NCBI GenBank assembly: GCA_039654915.1
Contig: CM077596.1
Span: forward strand, 71,859,751-71,923,750
DNA length: 64,000 nt
Source of the DNA: Aquilaria yunnanensis
Lineage: Eukaryota > Streptophyta > Magnoliopsida > Malvales > Thymelaeaceae
Direction of reading: 5' to 3'
Shown here: piece by piece, positions 1-11,915 of the stretch
Layout: each line of letters begins with the position of its first letter
Position numbering within the stretch: the first letter of the stretch is position 1
Position numbers and translations under genes: made by a program
Notes under the pieces: model-generated
Told to the model about the DNA's origin: nothing
The model's input: only the letters and a program-made list of their open reading frames with translations
The model's database searches: none

Positions 1-95
1 AAGCAACTAAATAGAGCCGAAAAGAACAGAGAAACGAAAAGAGAGAATTAGCAGTGAATTAAATGAAGAAACAGAAACAATAACTACAACCTAAC

Positions 96-188
96 CTGCA
101 ACACAAGGTATGGACTAGAGAATGGTGTACGCCACTGCGGTCGCCGCCGCTTCTCACTGTTGATGAACGAGGTTGCTCTTGAATGCAT
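96..188 (-). CDS. Possible first coding exon of a gene running off the left edge
   Basis: Read on the minus strand, an ATG at 188-186 opens 31 codons and stops at a CAG|GTTAGG donor-like junction (96/95). The peptide is basic and proline-containing (RRRPQWRTPFSSP in its middle). The sequence behind it (190-300) is pyrimidine-rich on this strand like a plant 5' leader. I do not recognise the family. The exon is short and only one splice signal is visible, so it may be a chance open frame. Confidence 0.2.
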
Positions 189-650
189 AATTTGGCTAGC
201 TATGATGGCTCAGTTTGATAATAGTGTAAGAGGACAATTAAGAGAATAAAAAATACTTCAGATTCGGTCTCCTCTTCTCCTCCGATTCCCCTCGATTTGA
301 AAGGATTGCCTGTTACATTGATAAAGGGGATAAGCGGGGAAGAGTCCGATCCCCTATCAACCTCTCCCTCCTATTTCCTCTCAGCCAAACACGCAAAGGA
401 AGGGGCGCCTCCTCCCTCTTCCACGCCCTCCCTCGTATCCAAACAAAGCGTAAGATACATGTCCCTTGTCAAATCTGACTCTTCCCCGGTTGATTAAAAT
501 TTTTTTACTCTTTTGATTGAGTTATTTTCTTATTAACATGATTTCAAATATATTATTACCTTTATCTCGATTTTTTAAAATTAACATGTCAAAGAAGAAA
601 AAAAAATTATGTATTATTTTCACTTTTTTATATAATCAAGAAAATGGGAA

Positions 651-677
651 TATATATATATATATATATATATATAT
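651..677. repeat. (TA)n microsatellite
   Basis: About 13 uninterrupted TA units in AT-rich DNA. The rest of 300-1203 shows no coding sequence that I can support. Confidence 0.95.
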
Positions 678-1203
678 GGAACTAATAATTTGAAGGTAAT
701 ATTGTAAATATTTAAAAAACATTGACAAAAAAAATTATGGATTTATTTCTTCACAAAAATCGTGGATTTATTTTTATTTCCTTTACGTCAACAAAATATG
801 ATTTGTTTTTTTAACTTGGAGTCAATGTTGGAATCAAAGCCAAAATACGGATGAAGGAAGCCTTCAAACCAATGGAGAAGTTCCCATTTCGTTGCTTCGC
901 ATACGTGGCTCCAAATGTGCAGAGTCGGTGGCAGGCCATTGTTGCCAAATGTTGCTGTCTAATTGGAAAACTTGGCTGATAATCACGAGGTAATCTTTTT
1001 GTCATGCAAGAAGCATGCAAAGCAAGAGGAAGCGAACAACCACAAGAACACTAAGATTTGGGACAAAAGAGGTAAAGTTTCAGCAGGCGCCTAATTAACT
1101 TATATAAAGAGATTTTTTTATGCTCTGTCATTGTACGATCAAGTGATTATTATTTAGTCGAGAGACAAAGGGCTTACTGGGGATCCTTATCTTTGCAACA
1201 TAT

Positions 1204-1862
1204 TGTTGGAACAAATAGCCTGGAACAATCACCGACCAACCAAACAATCAAAAACCTAAAATATGTATTATTGTTCTTAGGGATTATAGTCTGTGACTCT
1301 TTAAAGTGTGCAGGAGAATAGGTCTGTGAGAATTCCCAAGAATATAACGGGTCTTCTGAAAAGTATGTACTTACATCCAGGATACTTTAGGAATCAATAA
1401 AAATGCACAAACCAGCGAAGAGTAGAGGTCAAAGAGGAAGATAGAGCTTGAAAGTTGTGATGTGCTTTGAGAATGGAGTGGGACTGGGTATTTATAGGGA
1501 GCAGACTGGCTGGATCTGAACGTTTGAGGTGTACCTTGACAAATATAAAAAATCTTGGTTGGGATTTTGTACGTTGAGTCTATTTTGATTCTCAACACAT
1601 GAAAAAACAAGTTTTTTGGGTAAAAGTAAAAAAAAAAAATTCTGAAAAAAATGTAAAAACCAACTTGAGCCAGGCCAAGTGATACTTCACACACAGGAGG
1701 GCAAATGGGGCTTTTTCAACTTTTTTGGCTCATCTCAGGGGCGCGAGCCCATTACTTTTTTTCTTCTTACCTAACTCATTTGGGTATGGTAACTTATAAA
1801 GTCTAGAAATTCTCCTTGTCCAAGTCATATGAGATATGCCTTTTAGAATACTTCATACAACA
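1204..1862 (-). mobile_element. Solo LTR of a Copia element, same family as the full-length element at 29489
   Basis: The minus strand reads as a diverged copy of the LTR at 29489-30169 along its whole length. It shares the TGTTGT start, the 'actttataagttaacatacc'-like block, 'gggctcgcg', a TATAAATACCCA box, 'cctattctcctgcacacttt' and a final ...CAACA. It is bounded by TG and CA and flanked on both sides by the 5-bp duplication CATAT (1199-1203 and 1863-1867). There is no internal retroelement sequence, so it is a solo LTR left by LTR-LTR recombination. Its right flank runs within a few bases into the first exon of the NPF pseudogene, so it separates that gene from its old promoter. Confidence 0.9.
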
Positions 1863-1865
1863 CAT

Positions 1866-4115
1866 ATAGTGTTAGAGCTGGATGAGAAGGGCACTATTGA
1901 CGGAGGAAATGAATACACCGGAGATGGTTAAGTGGATCTCAGGGGCAGAGCTGCCTTGAGGCTCAAGTCTGGAAGATGAAAATCTTACTTTTTCATTGTA
2001 GGTAAGATGAAAGAGTAATGTCATGTAGCTTTTAACTGACTTCATTATTAGTGTTACACTTTGGGAGTAACTTAAGAATGGTAGAGATAATCTCTCTAAA
2101 ACTCGAATGGAGGTTTCCTCAACCTCTAAATCTAATCGTTGACCCTGTTAGTGAAACCTATATAATTTGGCTTTCTTAGTGCATATTAGTTAAACTGTGA
2201 TAGAAACAAATTTGTTGCAGGGTATGAGGTGTTTGAGAGGATGGCATATTATGGGATACAGTCAAATCTAGTGGTGTACCTAACAGAGAAGCTCCATGAA
2301 GAAACTGTGAAATCCTCAAACAATGTCACCAATTGGGTTGGCACTGTTTGGATGACCCCCCTTTTGGGCGCTTACATTGCAGACACGTTTCTAGGTTGCT
2401 ATTGGACATTTCTCTATGCATATGTCATCTATATCATGATAAAGCACTACAGATTTGATAAATTTTATCTATACTTGTGAAACCTTTTGAAGGTTTGATG
2501 GCAATCAATGTTATGTAGTCTTGTAAGATTTGGCAGAACTAATTAATTCCTGGTACCATACTTGTGTGAATGAAATATGGAATGGCCCTCCTAACATTGG
2601 CTGTTTCAATCCCATCCCTCAAACCTCCCTTATGCCCTGGCATCAAAGATGAGGCCTGCAACAAAAAAGCCTCTCTACTGCAAGTAGGCTTATTTTACTT
2701 AAGCCTATATATAATTGTTGTTGGAACTGGTGGGACTAAGCCAAATATCTCAACCGTGGGTGCAGACCAATTCGATGATTTTGAGCCCAATGAGAGGAAA
2801 CAGAAGCTCTCATTCTTCAATTGGTGGATGTTCAGCATTTTCATTGGCACTCTCTTCTCCAATACCTTCTTTATCTACCTACAGGACAGTGTAAGCTTCA
2901 GCATTAGATATGGGCTCCCTACATTTGGGCTTGCATTGTCGGTTCCAGTATTTTTGGTGGAAACTCCCTTTTACAGGCACAAGTTGGTCATAGGTAGTCC
3001 TTTAAATAAAATGGCCCAGGTTGTTGTTGGTGCTATTAGGAAGTGGAATTTGCCTGTCCCTAACGACCCAAAAGAGCTTCATGAGCTTAGTTTGGAGGAG
3101 TATGAGAAATCTCAAACACTTAGGATTGACCACACAACTCCACTAAGGTAGGGTTCAATTTTTCTTGCCTTCCTTGAACAGACACAGAACTGAAAAGCAC
3201 ATCAGTTTGCTCTAATGGGAAATCTTGCATTACTCTGGAGATTCCTAGACAAAGTGGCAATGAAGGCTGGGTCAACCTCTCCATGGATGTTATCTCCAGT
3301 GACCCAAGTGGAAGAAACCAGCAAGCAGATGGTGAAAATGGTTCCGATTTTGCTAATATTTATCATCCCAAGTGTCCTTGTAGCTCAGATAGGTACCTTG
3401 TTTGTCAAGCAAGGGACTACCTTGAACAGAAATATGGGTCCAAAATTCGAAATCCCTGCAGCTTGCCTAATAGTATTCGTTACAATCGCCATGTTGATGA
3501 GCATTTTTGTGTATGATCAGTACTTTTGTTCCCTTTGTTCGACAATACACCAAAAACCCACGAGGGATCACATAACTCCGGCGGATGGGAACAGGCCTGG
3601 TGCTACAAATCATAGTCATGATGACCGCTTGGCTTGCAGAGAAAAAGAGACAAAGTGTCGCCAGAGAGCACCACATTTTCGAGAAACACGAACAAGTCCC
3701 TCTCAGTATATTTATCCTGCTGCCTCAGTTTGCACTAATGGGGGTGGCTGATACCTTTGTGGAGGTTGCCAAAATAGAGTTCTTCTATGACCAGGCACCA
3801 GAAGGCATGAAAAGCCTCGGCACTGCATATTTCACCACAAGCTTAGGACTAGGGAATTTCCTCGGGAGTTTGCTTTTGACCATAACTTCTCATGTCACTA
3901 AGCGGAATGGCAAGGAAGGTTGGATCTTGGACAACCTCAACATGTCTCGTTTGGACAACTACTATGCATTGTTGGCTATCTTGGGATCCATCAACTTCGC
4001 AATCTTTCTGCATGTGGCTCACAAGTTCAAGTACAATGCAGATGTAACAGAATCCATAGGCGAGTTGCCTGAAATGGGACAAGATTTGGCAGGTAGGAGC
4101 TTCTTTAGAAAATGA
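1866..4115 (+). pseudogene. NPF5/PTR3-type peptide/nitrate transporter pseudogene (NRT1/PTR family)
   Basis: All four exons of an NRT1/PTR-family proton-coupled transporter can be placed: 1866-2001, 2221-2438, 2579-3147 and 3241-4115, about 597 codons, the normal family length. Family marks include the ExxER motif (EVFER, exon 2), NNVTNWVGT, GTGGTKPNIST, ADQFD, FFNWWMFS and FFYDQAPEGMKSLGTAY. The gene is broken in several ways. ATA stands where the start ATG is expected (1866-1868). In-frame TAA (1929-1931) and TGA (1977-1979, replacing the usual Trp) lie in exon 1. Intron 2 (2439-2578) lacks GT and AG at the expected borders. A T is inserted in the T run 3524-3527, and a TAA follows in the corrected frame (3573-3575). 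Introns 1 and 3 keep GT-AG. The closest relatives I know are AtNPF5.2/PTR3-like; the exact subgroup is inference. A solo LTR lies directly upstream. Confidence 0.92.
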
Positions 4116-4948
4116 AGCTCCAGAGACTGATTGGATGGCAAGTCTCCACCATTATGACCAACGGAAATCTAAGTTGCAGCTATAGGAATTAAAAAGAACT
4201 GTAGCTATATTATGGCCGAGTGGTAACAAGTCATCATTAAGGTATAACACTATAACAAGAGTTCATTACAACTTAATAATAGAGTGTGCTATATACTACA
4301 CTCACCCAATACTATATCCCTCCATTCGGAATTAGTTTTCTTTGACTTCCCACACAATTTTAAGGAATATCCGTCTCATAATACTTTTGCATATAAGACA
4401 AATGGTAAATAGTGTTGTTATTTTTTTCCCTCAAGAGAATCAAATATTTTGAATCTGCTCTAGAAAAGAAATAAAGGAAAAATAAATTTGAAATGGAGGA
4501 ATTACTAAGTCATTATGCACTCCCTGCCAGCTTTCGTAAATTGTTTACGTCAATAAATGTTTGTCAAACTCGCTGATGTATGGAACTAAATATGAGGCAC
4601 CATCCTGGAAGTATTTCTCAAGCGTTTAATCCTAGAATGTAATATAGCATGCACTCAACTAGAATCAGGTCTAACCATCTTTCACTTTATCTCATAAATA
4701 ATGTTGTATGGCCACCTTTTCAGATGTTCCATGAACAAGTTACAGAAAATTAGGCTGACAAGAAACTTCGTAGTATTAAGCGTACAATAAGCAATACAGA
4801 AAAAGGGAAAAAAAAATGGAGCTTCTCATCCCATCTTAGACATCCTTTTTACCTCACCATCGTCATCCGTGGTGGGGAGTGTGGACAACCTCATTCATCT
4901 TTCTCGTCCACTCAAAATACAAACGTTGATAGGCTGCAACTTCTGTCA
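4116..4948. other. Intergenic stretch between convergent genes
   Basis: AT-rich DNA that should hold the 3' end of the NPF pseudogene and the 3' UTR of the EXO84A-like gene. No other gene is visible. On the minus strand 4955-4863 holds an open frame directly past the EXO84A stop (see findings). Confidence 0.6.
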
Positions 4949-7900
4949 TCACCTGAGAACTTGATTTTTGGATTGATCCTCAAAATTCGACTCTTTTAAC
5001 GTTTCCACTATAACAGAATCCTTCGCTGAAGCAATTTCCGTTCCTAAGAACTCTGTACTTGAATCTTCACCTGCTACCTCCTGAATCATAGACATTTTGA
5101 CATCAACTTCATTGCTAGGTACATCCTCTAGGTAAGCCAGTAACACAGAAGTTTCTCTAGTATGTCCACCAGCCCAAGATTGCTCTGATGCATCAAATTT
5201 TTCAACCCTGTGATGTTTATCATGAGCCTCAGCAGTTGTGTTATCCGTTGCATCATCTTGTTCATTCTGGTTCATTTCTGCACAAGCTGCATCACCAGCA
5301 GCAGGATGATGTATCGTGTCAGGATCAGGCTCCTCTGTACTAAACTCTACCTCATTGGCCTTTTCAGGTGTAATAGAAACTCCCCCTGCATCCTCGGTCA
5401 TTACAACATCATCCTCTGTCAATAGGAATTCCTTTGCGGAACTTGTACTTTCATCTTGAGCATCACTTTCATTATCCCATTGATTTTCCAGTGGTTTCTC
5501 TTCCAAATCACTGACAGATTCATTGCTTAAAAGGGATCGTCTTTTCTCAATTTCTAGTAGCTTTTGCATTGCTTTGGTGGCAGCTGTCTTAGCCCATTGG
5601 GCATCATAACCATCTCTGCAAATTAATGTATTTCCAATGAATTAACACAGTTCCTTTCACAAATAACAAGTTGGAAGCAACTACTGAGCAGCTGAGAAAA
5701 AAATGAAAAAGTTGGACGTGCACCAGCAAGAAAAAAAGGAAGAAGAAGAAGACGACCTAAAAAGGTATATGGTAATCGAACCAGTTCCATAATACTTGAA
5801 AACAGAAGGAAAAATATGACAGAAAACTCCTAGGGTCTGAAGAACTAGTTTGTGGGCATGGCACGTTATTACTTATTAGCTTGCTAGCAAGATGTTTTGG
5901 AAGTTTATGCCACACCAAACCACAAACAGCACTTGTTATTTCTGCTAAATTTTCAAATAGTTCATGGGTTTTATGATAAAGTGGAAGTATCCTCCTTTTA
6001 GAACAAAAACTGGGAAAGTCGATGTTCAAAACTTTCAAAAATAATAAAGACCAAAGCAACTTTTAGTCAATCCTATTATTCTGAAAACTTGGGATTTGAC
6101 AGCCACTTGATGGTCATATCTCTAGATGAGCCATATGTGAAAGCATTCTAAAAAAATTTATATCTTAATCACCTCCGGTAACTATATAGCTGTTACCTTT
6201 TAGGATCCAGGCCAATGGAAGTCAATGTTGATTCTACAAGGGATTCAAGAACCAGCGGCTTTTTGAAGAAGTATCCCCCCTGCCTTGTGATTTCCGTTAG
6301 AAAATGCACATCCAAAATAATCTGTTTAAGCAGCAATGAGCATTAATAAAAAGAAATAGTGAACAAGCACCACTATAACATGAGTTTGTAAAAAGATGGA
6401 CAAACACATTTGTGCTGTTTAAGCCCAAAGGAAAGGAAGCTCCATAGTTCGGCTATAGCTTGTAGTGCAATAGCTTAATATAAAGCTAGATAAAAGAATT
6501 ATGCAGGCCAGAGAAACAAGTGCAAAAATTGAGCATATGGGAGTCTTACTGGAAAGGGAGGAGAAAACACTCTTAGGATAGCATCAGGAAGCAGAGAACA
6601 ACTATGCTATAATATAGACTAGAAATGTTTTCTCATCACTTTTTGGAAAACGAAAAGCATCTGCGCATAAGTTAACATCTGCGCAACTATAAACCTGCTC
6701 AAAATTATCTGAATCAAGCACAGATGAACTCTCCCCAGCAGTCTCCTGAATTTGCTTGCCACTTGAAACCCATATGAATATAGCCTCTATCAGCTCCCTC
6801 AACAGCTCCATCAGCCAATCCAAGTCAAAGATACCATCTTTGACATGTCTGTGCAAATTCCTCAATTCCCAAAACAATACCTGATTGAGGATAGAATCAT
6901 AGTAAAATGTGACACGCAAAGCAAGAGATCTTATTTAAGAGTTATTTTCAAGCAAAAACAAGCCATTGACTGAATGAAGGTTTGCTAACATCTGGTCTAG
7001 AATATCTCAAACGAGTAAAAAACATCTCTAGAAGTTTTGCATATTAAGAGAATAGAAGGTATACCAGTAAGGCAATAGAAGGCAATCCATTAGAGCCCTT
7101 GTTTAGTTCATCCTCATTTGCAAAGCAAATTTCTTGCATAACCCTATTGCCAATTTCAGGCGATCTCATCCTATTGATGTACTGTGTGCAGAAATGGGCT
7201 CTGAGCTGAGATGTAGCCTTTTTAATGAGCCGCCTGCAGTCCTTAACTTCCTTTGGCTGAAGATCAATTGATCTTTTTGTTGCCTCAGAATTAATCAGCT
7301 TGATGCTCTTGAACAACCGTGCAATAATACTGGACCAGAATTTTTCTAATGTGGATACATTAGCTAGCAAAGAAATTTGCTGTTCCAGAGACTCTGCCAC
7401 ACATATTCTTGAAACATTTTCAGAAATATGTCCACCAAATGTGATGGCTTTCTGAAGAACAATTTTATATGCTACAAAGAGATCCATGAGTCCTTTAAGG
7501 ACAGAACTTTCCATTTGAATCACAAGTAAAGGAGTAGTGTCTTCTGTTAGAGTCTGTAAAACAAAAGTAAAACTTCAGTCCTATTCATCTGCAAGTGCCT
7601 GAATCAAACTTCACATCATTCAACTGAAAATGACAATTAGCCATTAGTTTTCATAAGATTTCTCCTAAGAAACCAAAATTAGCAACACAGCATATTAGTT
7701 TGATATTTGGACGAAATTGTGGTAACACAGACCATATTTTTGTTTTTCTTTCTACTCAATATCATCATCATTTCTGGTTTGTTTTTTTAGGATTCTATGG
7801 ATAAAACATAACAGACCTGCAACAATGTCACAAACTTTCGTCCACTGTTGGTAAGCAGGAAATATTTTGGTTGTTGCCCAATAACCATTGAAGAGCTTCC

Positions 7901-9412
7901 CTCATTCAAAATTCCAGGAATAAGGTATCGGCCCAAAACCCAACTGTCACTGGCTGTAAAGATAGCTATAACTTTTTTGAAGTGGTCTATGTGTATCTGT
8001 AGAACCTCTTCCATACAAGGATGAAGAAGCTTGATCAAGCGTGACCTCAGCACTAATTTCTGTTTTTCTAACAAAGAGCAATATGAAATAGCTAACTGCA
8101 TAGCTTCAACTGCATTGGCTAAACCACCACTGATTTCAGTTATAGACTTGACATATCTATTAAACAATGCGACAAAGGTTTCAATTTCTTCACAAGCCCA
8201 CTGAATGAGTTCTGAAGCAAGAGAAGAAGCATGCCTATGCAACATCACAAAACTCTTAGCTGCTTGATAAATCATTGAGAATACGAATTTCGTAAGTTGT
8301 TTCACATATACCCCACGAGAAACTGATTTTGCAGATTGCAGCTTGTGTGTTCCAGTCGAAATACGCAACTGGTAATACTTAAGCAGCAGCTGAGTTGCCA
8401 GTTGACTATCACCAAGTCTACAAAGTCTAGACAGTGCCTTCTGAAGCTCTGGTGCAGGTGTTCTTGGATTTTCAGCAACCATAGTTAGCTGTAATGTAAG
8501 CATGGCCTTTTTCTCAGAAATCATATTATTATACAGCACCAACAAGTCAATTGGAGACTTGTCTTCATCCTCTATCATCTCCAAATTCTCATATTCCCAC
8601 TCCAGAATGTCTATAGCTTCATCAATCCTATTCTCCAAAAGGAGCACATCAATAGTTTCTGATACATCATTTATGTGAACCTCCAATGCCGATGGTGGAG
8701 TTGTATTGACAGATTCAGATTCTTGAATAACTGAATCCATCGCCTCCTCTGATAGAATTTTTAAGTGTGTGCCATTAGTGAGGTCCTTAACAAACCTCTT
8801 CTGGGTTGCAAGCTGGCTTCTCAGTTGTATAAGCTCATTTTCCACACCATGTACCTCCTCGAATATCCTTTGAAACAATTATGTTAAACGATTTATATGA
8901 ACAATCATATAATACAAGAAAATAACTCTAAAAGAAGGGCACTCAAGGCCAAAGACAATTGGCCAAAAAAAAAAAAATCCAAAGACAAAAAAGCTGCTGA
9001 GTATTTTCTTTGTCCAAAAAAGAAAAGAAAAATAACATTACCTAAGAAAGGCGGCATAGTTAGAGAAGATATTTCCGTGGAAATCTGCATCCGATTCTGC
9101 TTTTAGCTCAAGAAGCTCCGAGCATAGATGCTTAATTCCCTGAAGCAAAAACTTCAAACTTCAGACTTCCACCATCTAACCATCAAAGTGCACAAATTTG
9201 GGACACGAGCAAACCTAAAACGCAATTATTGAAAAGAAAAAGGAAACAAAAATAAAACAGTAAACCTTTCCGGTCATAGAATCAAGCTCAGCCTCCACGT
9301 TGCCATCGCTGGAAACGGAAAAAGTGTCGGAGCTGGCGTCAGAGGGCGCGGAGTCCTCCAACTCCAAATGGTCCCTGAACAAGAATTTAGTCGATGTGGA
9401 AGACGATTCCAT
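4949..9412 (-). CDS. EXO84A: Exocyst complex component EXO84A-like
   Basis: Seven coding exons on the minus strand: 9266-9412, 9042-9139, 7817-8867, 7065-7553, 6695-6880, 6197-6321 and 4949-5615. All have GT-AG introns and consistent phases, giving 920 codons. EXO84 is a subunit of the octameric exocyst, which tethers secretory vesicles to the plasma membrane. Residues 1-49 are an acidic, Ser-rich leader (MESSSTSTKFLFRDHLELED). Residues 50-130 are the conserved Vps51/Exo84 helical start (GIKHLCSELLELK, YAAFLRIFEEVHGVE). Exon 3 carries the Exo84 C-domain-like helical region (DVLLLENRIDEAIDILEWE, KKAMLTLQL, LSRLCRLGDSQLATQLLLKYY). Residues after about 700 form a long acidic, Asp/Glu-rich, probably disordered tail. 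From memory, the start resembles EXO84A more than EXO84B or C; the paralogue call is inference. The tail is longer than in the Arabidopsis protein as I recall it (about 750 aa). No inactivating change is seen. Confidence 0.88.
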
Positions 9413-11267
9413 CGCAGTCCTGCTTCGATCAGAGGAGGGCCGAAAAAATTCGGCGGAGAACGCCTGAGGAGCAACTGGAGATCATCGAAATGGTTCTTAT
9501 GTAGCTCGATGTCGTAGTCTATCGCCATTGCCGGCTTAGCAGCGAGAGCTGGCCTCGGCCTACTCGCTTGCCTAGACCAAGGCTAGATTGTCTTCTTTTG
9601 GAGTTTTCGGGTAGGGCGACAAAGCGGCCAAAAAACCGTGGACGCTGTGGACTTCGTCTGATTCTTTTCCTTCTTCATTTTTGTTTTTCTTTGTGATTGT
9701 GACGTCGTCTGATTCTGTGTTAATTATCCAAATAGTTCTCGAAACTTCGGCTAAATACATAACCAGGCTTCGGTCCAATTTGTTTACTAATTCCAAATGT
9801 TTATTTTTATTTTTACAGATTTTTTTTTGGTTTGAAACCAATGACGTCCGCTAATACTATATATGTATAACAATCAATTAAATAATTTTTTTATAATTTA
9901 ATTATTTTTTATGAAACTTTTTACTTGTTTAACCGGAAAAAGTAATAAAAAATTGATAAATATTACTGTAAAAAATGTTATTCAATGGACCATTAAATTT
10001 TATATAATACTTCATCTGTTAATATGTATTGAAAAAAATCTTAGGATGATATTTAGAAATTATAATCTTTAAAATTTTATTTTTATATAAATATCCATAT
10101 TTTTATAATAAATTTTGAAAGATATAAAATTATAAGTAAATTACTGTAAATGGTAAAATAATTAATTTTTGTGAAACAGATAAAGTATTAGTTTTAAAAT
10201 AATATTGATTTCTAAAAAACAAAATCATAAAATGCAACTAAGCTATTTTGGAGTTTGAACGAACTATACCTAAGTTTTCATTTATCATTAGTTTACAAAA
10301 ATTTTGCATTTATGTTTAAAATATTGAAGATAAAAATTAAAAAATAAATACTGTAAATAATGAATATCGAGAAAATTTTGAGATGGGTGGAATATTATAT
10401 AGTGCTATTGATACCAATTTATGATATTGTCAAAGCTAAGAAATTGTGACACAAACTTCACTTTATACGGTTCAAGTGTAAATTCCTTTGCCAAACAATT
10501 CCCCATAATGTTATTAAATTTTTATGAATTTTTATTTTTTAATACTTAGAAAGGTAAAATTCATAAAAAGTTAATAACATAATAAAGATTTTACATTCAA
10601 TAAATTATTACACCTATAAAATGTTAGCTTTCAAATAACAATAGTTTCAGATAAAAAAAATATAATATAAAAATAAATTATTTTAAATTAAGTTGATTAA
10701 ATTAAAATAAATTGGGTGGAACTCATAAAGTCATTTAAGGACTTAAATTTCATTTCTATTAAATTGAAACCAACCAGCTATTTGAATTGGCTCTAAATTT
10801 TATTTTACTTAATTGATAAATTCTAGCTACTTAAACTAGACTAAATAAAAAATCTGTTAAAATAAATACTCATCAAATCTTTGGTTAGGAAATGTCGAAA
10901 ACCCGATCATGTAGTGCAAGCGATACAATGTACTAATAGGTACCCTAATTCTAGGGGGGGGGGGGGGGGGGGGGAGTGAAAACACACATTTGAACTATCA
11001 TAAAAATGTCAAATTCATTTATTCATTAATTGAAAAACATATGAGATAAATATTTTACACCTCATTTATATTTATCACATACACTTTTAAAGAACTTTTA
11101 TGCCATAATTTATTATCAAATTATTATCTATTATCTTTGTAATTGGCAAACAAAACGTTTTAATTGATTCATAATTATTTTCTATATCACCAACATTGTA
11201 AAAAGCATTTACTATAGATTTTATTATTATTCTAATGATGTAGGAATTAGGATTACCACATACTATT
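9413..11267. other. EXO84A upstream region and AT-rich intergenic DNA
   Basis: 9413-9600 is GC-richer and should hold the EXO84A 5' leader and promoter; I could not fix a TATA box. From 9840 on the sequence is very AT-rich with no coding signal, apart from the G run listed separately. Confidence 0.5.
10954..10974. repeat. G21 homopolymer
   Basis: Twenty-one consecutive G residues in otherwise AT-rich DNA. Runs this long are prone to length error in sequencing and to slippage. Confidence 0.95.
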
Positions 11268-11895
11268 ATTAGGGTCAATTGCGTCAAAAGTCCATGACCT
11301 TTATTTTATTTTTGGCAAATCCATCCCAAACCTATTCTTTGTGTGCTTGATGATCTCAACTTCTGTTGACAATGATAAAAAAGCTTTTATATTATATTAT
11401 ATCATTTTTTTTTTAAATTTCATCACTATCCTATACTTTTCTAGTTTCTTTACAAATTTAGCTATTAGTGTTTTTTTTTCTATTTAGATAAGACATCTAC
11501 ATATTTAACTTATGTATGATGAAAATTTTATTGAAATTTTCATAAGACATGGTGATCAAAGATGACAATAGACTTATATTAGGATAAATTGCACCAAAAG
11601 TCCATAACCTTTATTTCATGTTGCAAATCCATCCCAATCCTATTCTTTGTGTGCCTAATAATCCTAACTTCTATGAAGAATTATAAATGAGCTCTTCTGT
11701 TATATTTAACAAATTTTTTTAGAAATTTCATCACTATCCTACAGTTTTCTAGTTTTTTTTTATTCTTTATTTTACAAATTTAGCTATTAGTTTTTTTCCT
11801 ATTTGGATAATACAAAAATATATTTAACTTATATGTGGTGAAAATTTTATTGAAATTCTCATCAGACATAGTAATTAAAGATGACAAGAGACTTA
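11268..11895. repeat. Tandem direct duplication, two units of about 310 bp
   Basis: Unit 1 (about 11268-11578) and unit 2 (about 11579-11895) align over their length. Both carry 'caaaagtccat', 'cctattctttgtgtgc', 'atttcatcactatcct', 'acaaatttagctattagt' and 'gaaaattttattgaaatt' in the same order. Divergence is modest, so it is not recent. The opening ('aattgc...aaaagtcc...aaatccatccc') resembles stretches near 21930 and 63490, which suggests a dispersed MITE-like family. Confidence 0.8.
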
Positions 11896-11915
11896 ATAAA
11901 GGTTAAAAAAAATAA

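Noticed and set aside
1371..1694. 107-aa open frame on the minus strand
   Set aside because: It lies inside the solo LTR of the Copia family and corresponds to non-coding LTR sequence.
5210..5425. 71-aa plus-strand frame
   Set aside because: Antisense of the acidic tail exon of the EXO84A-like gene.
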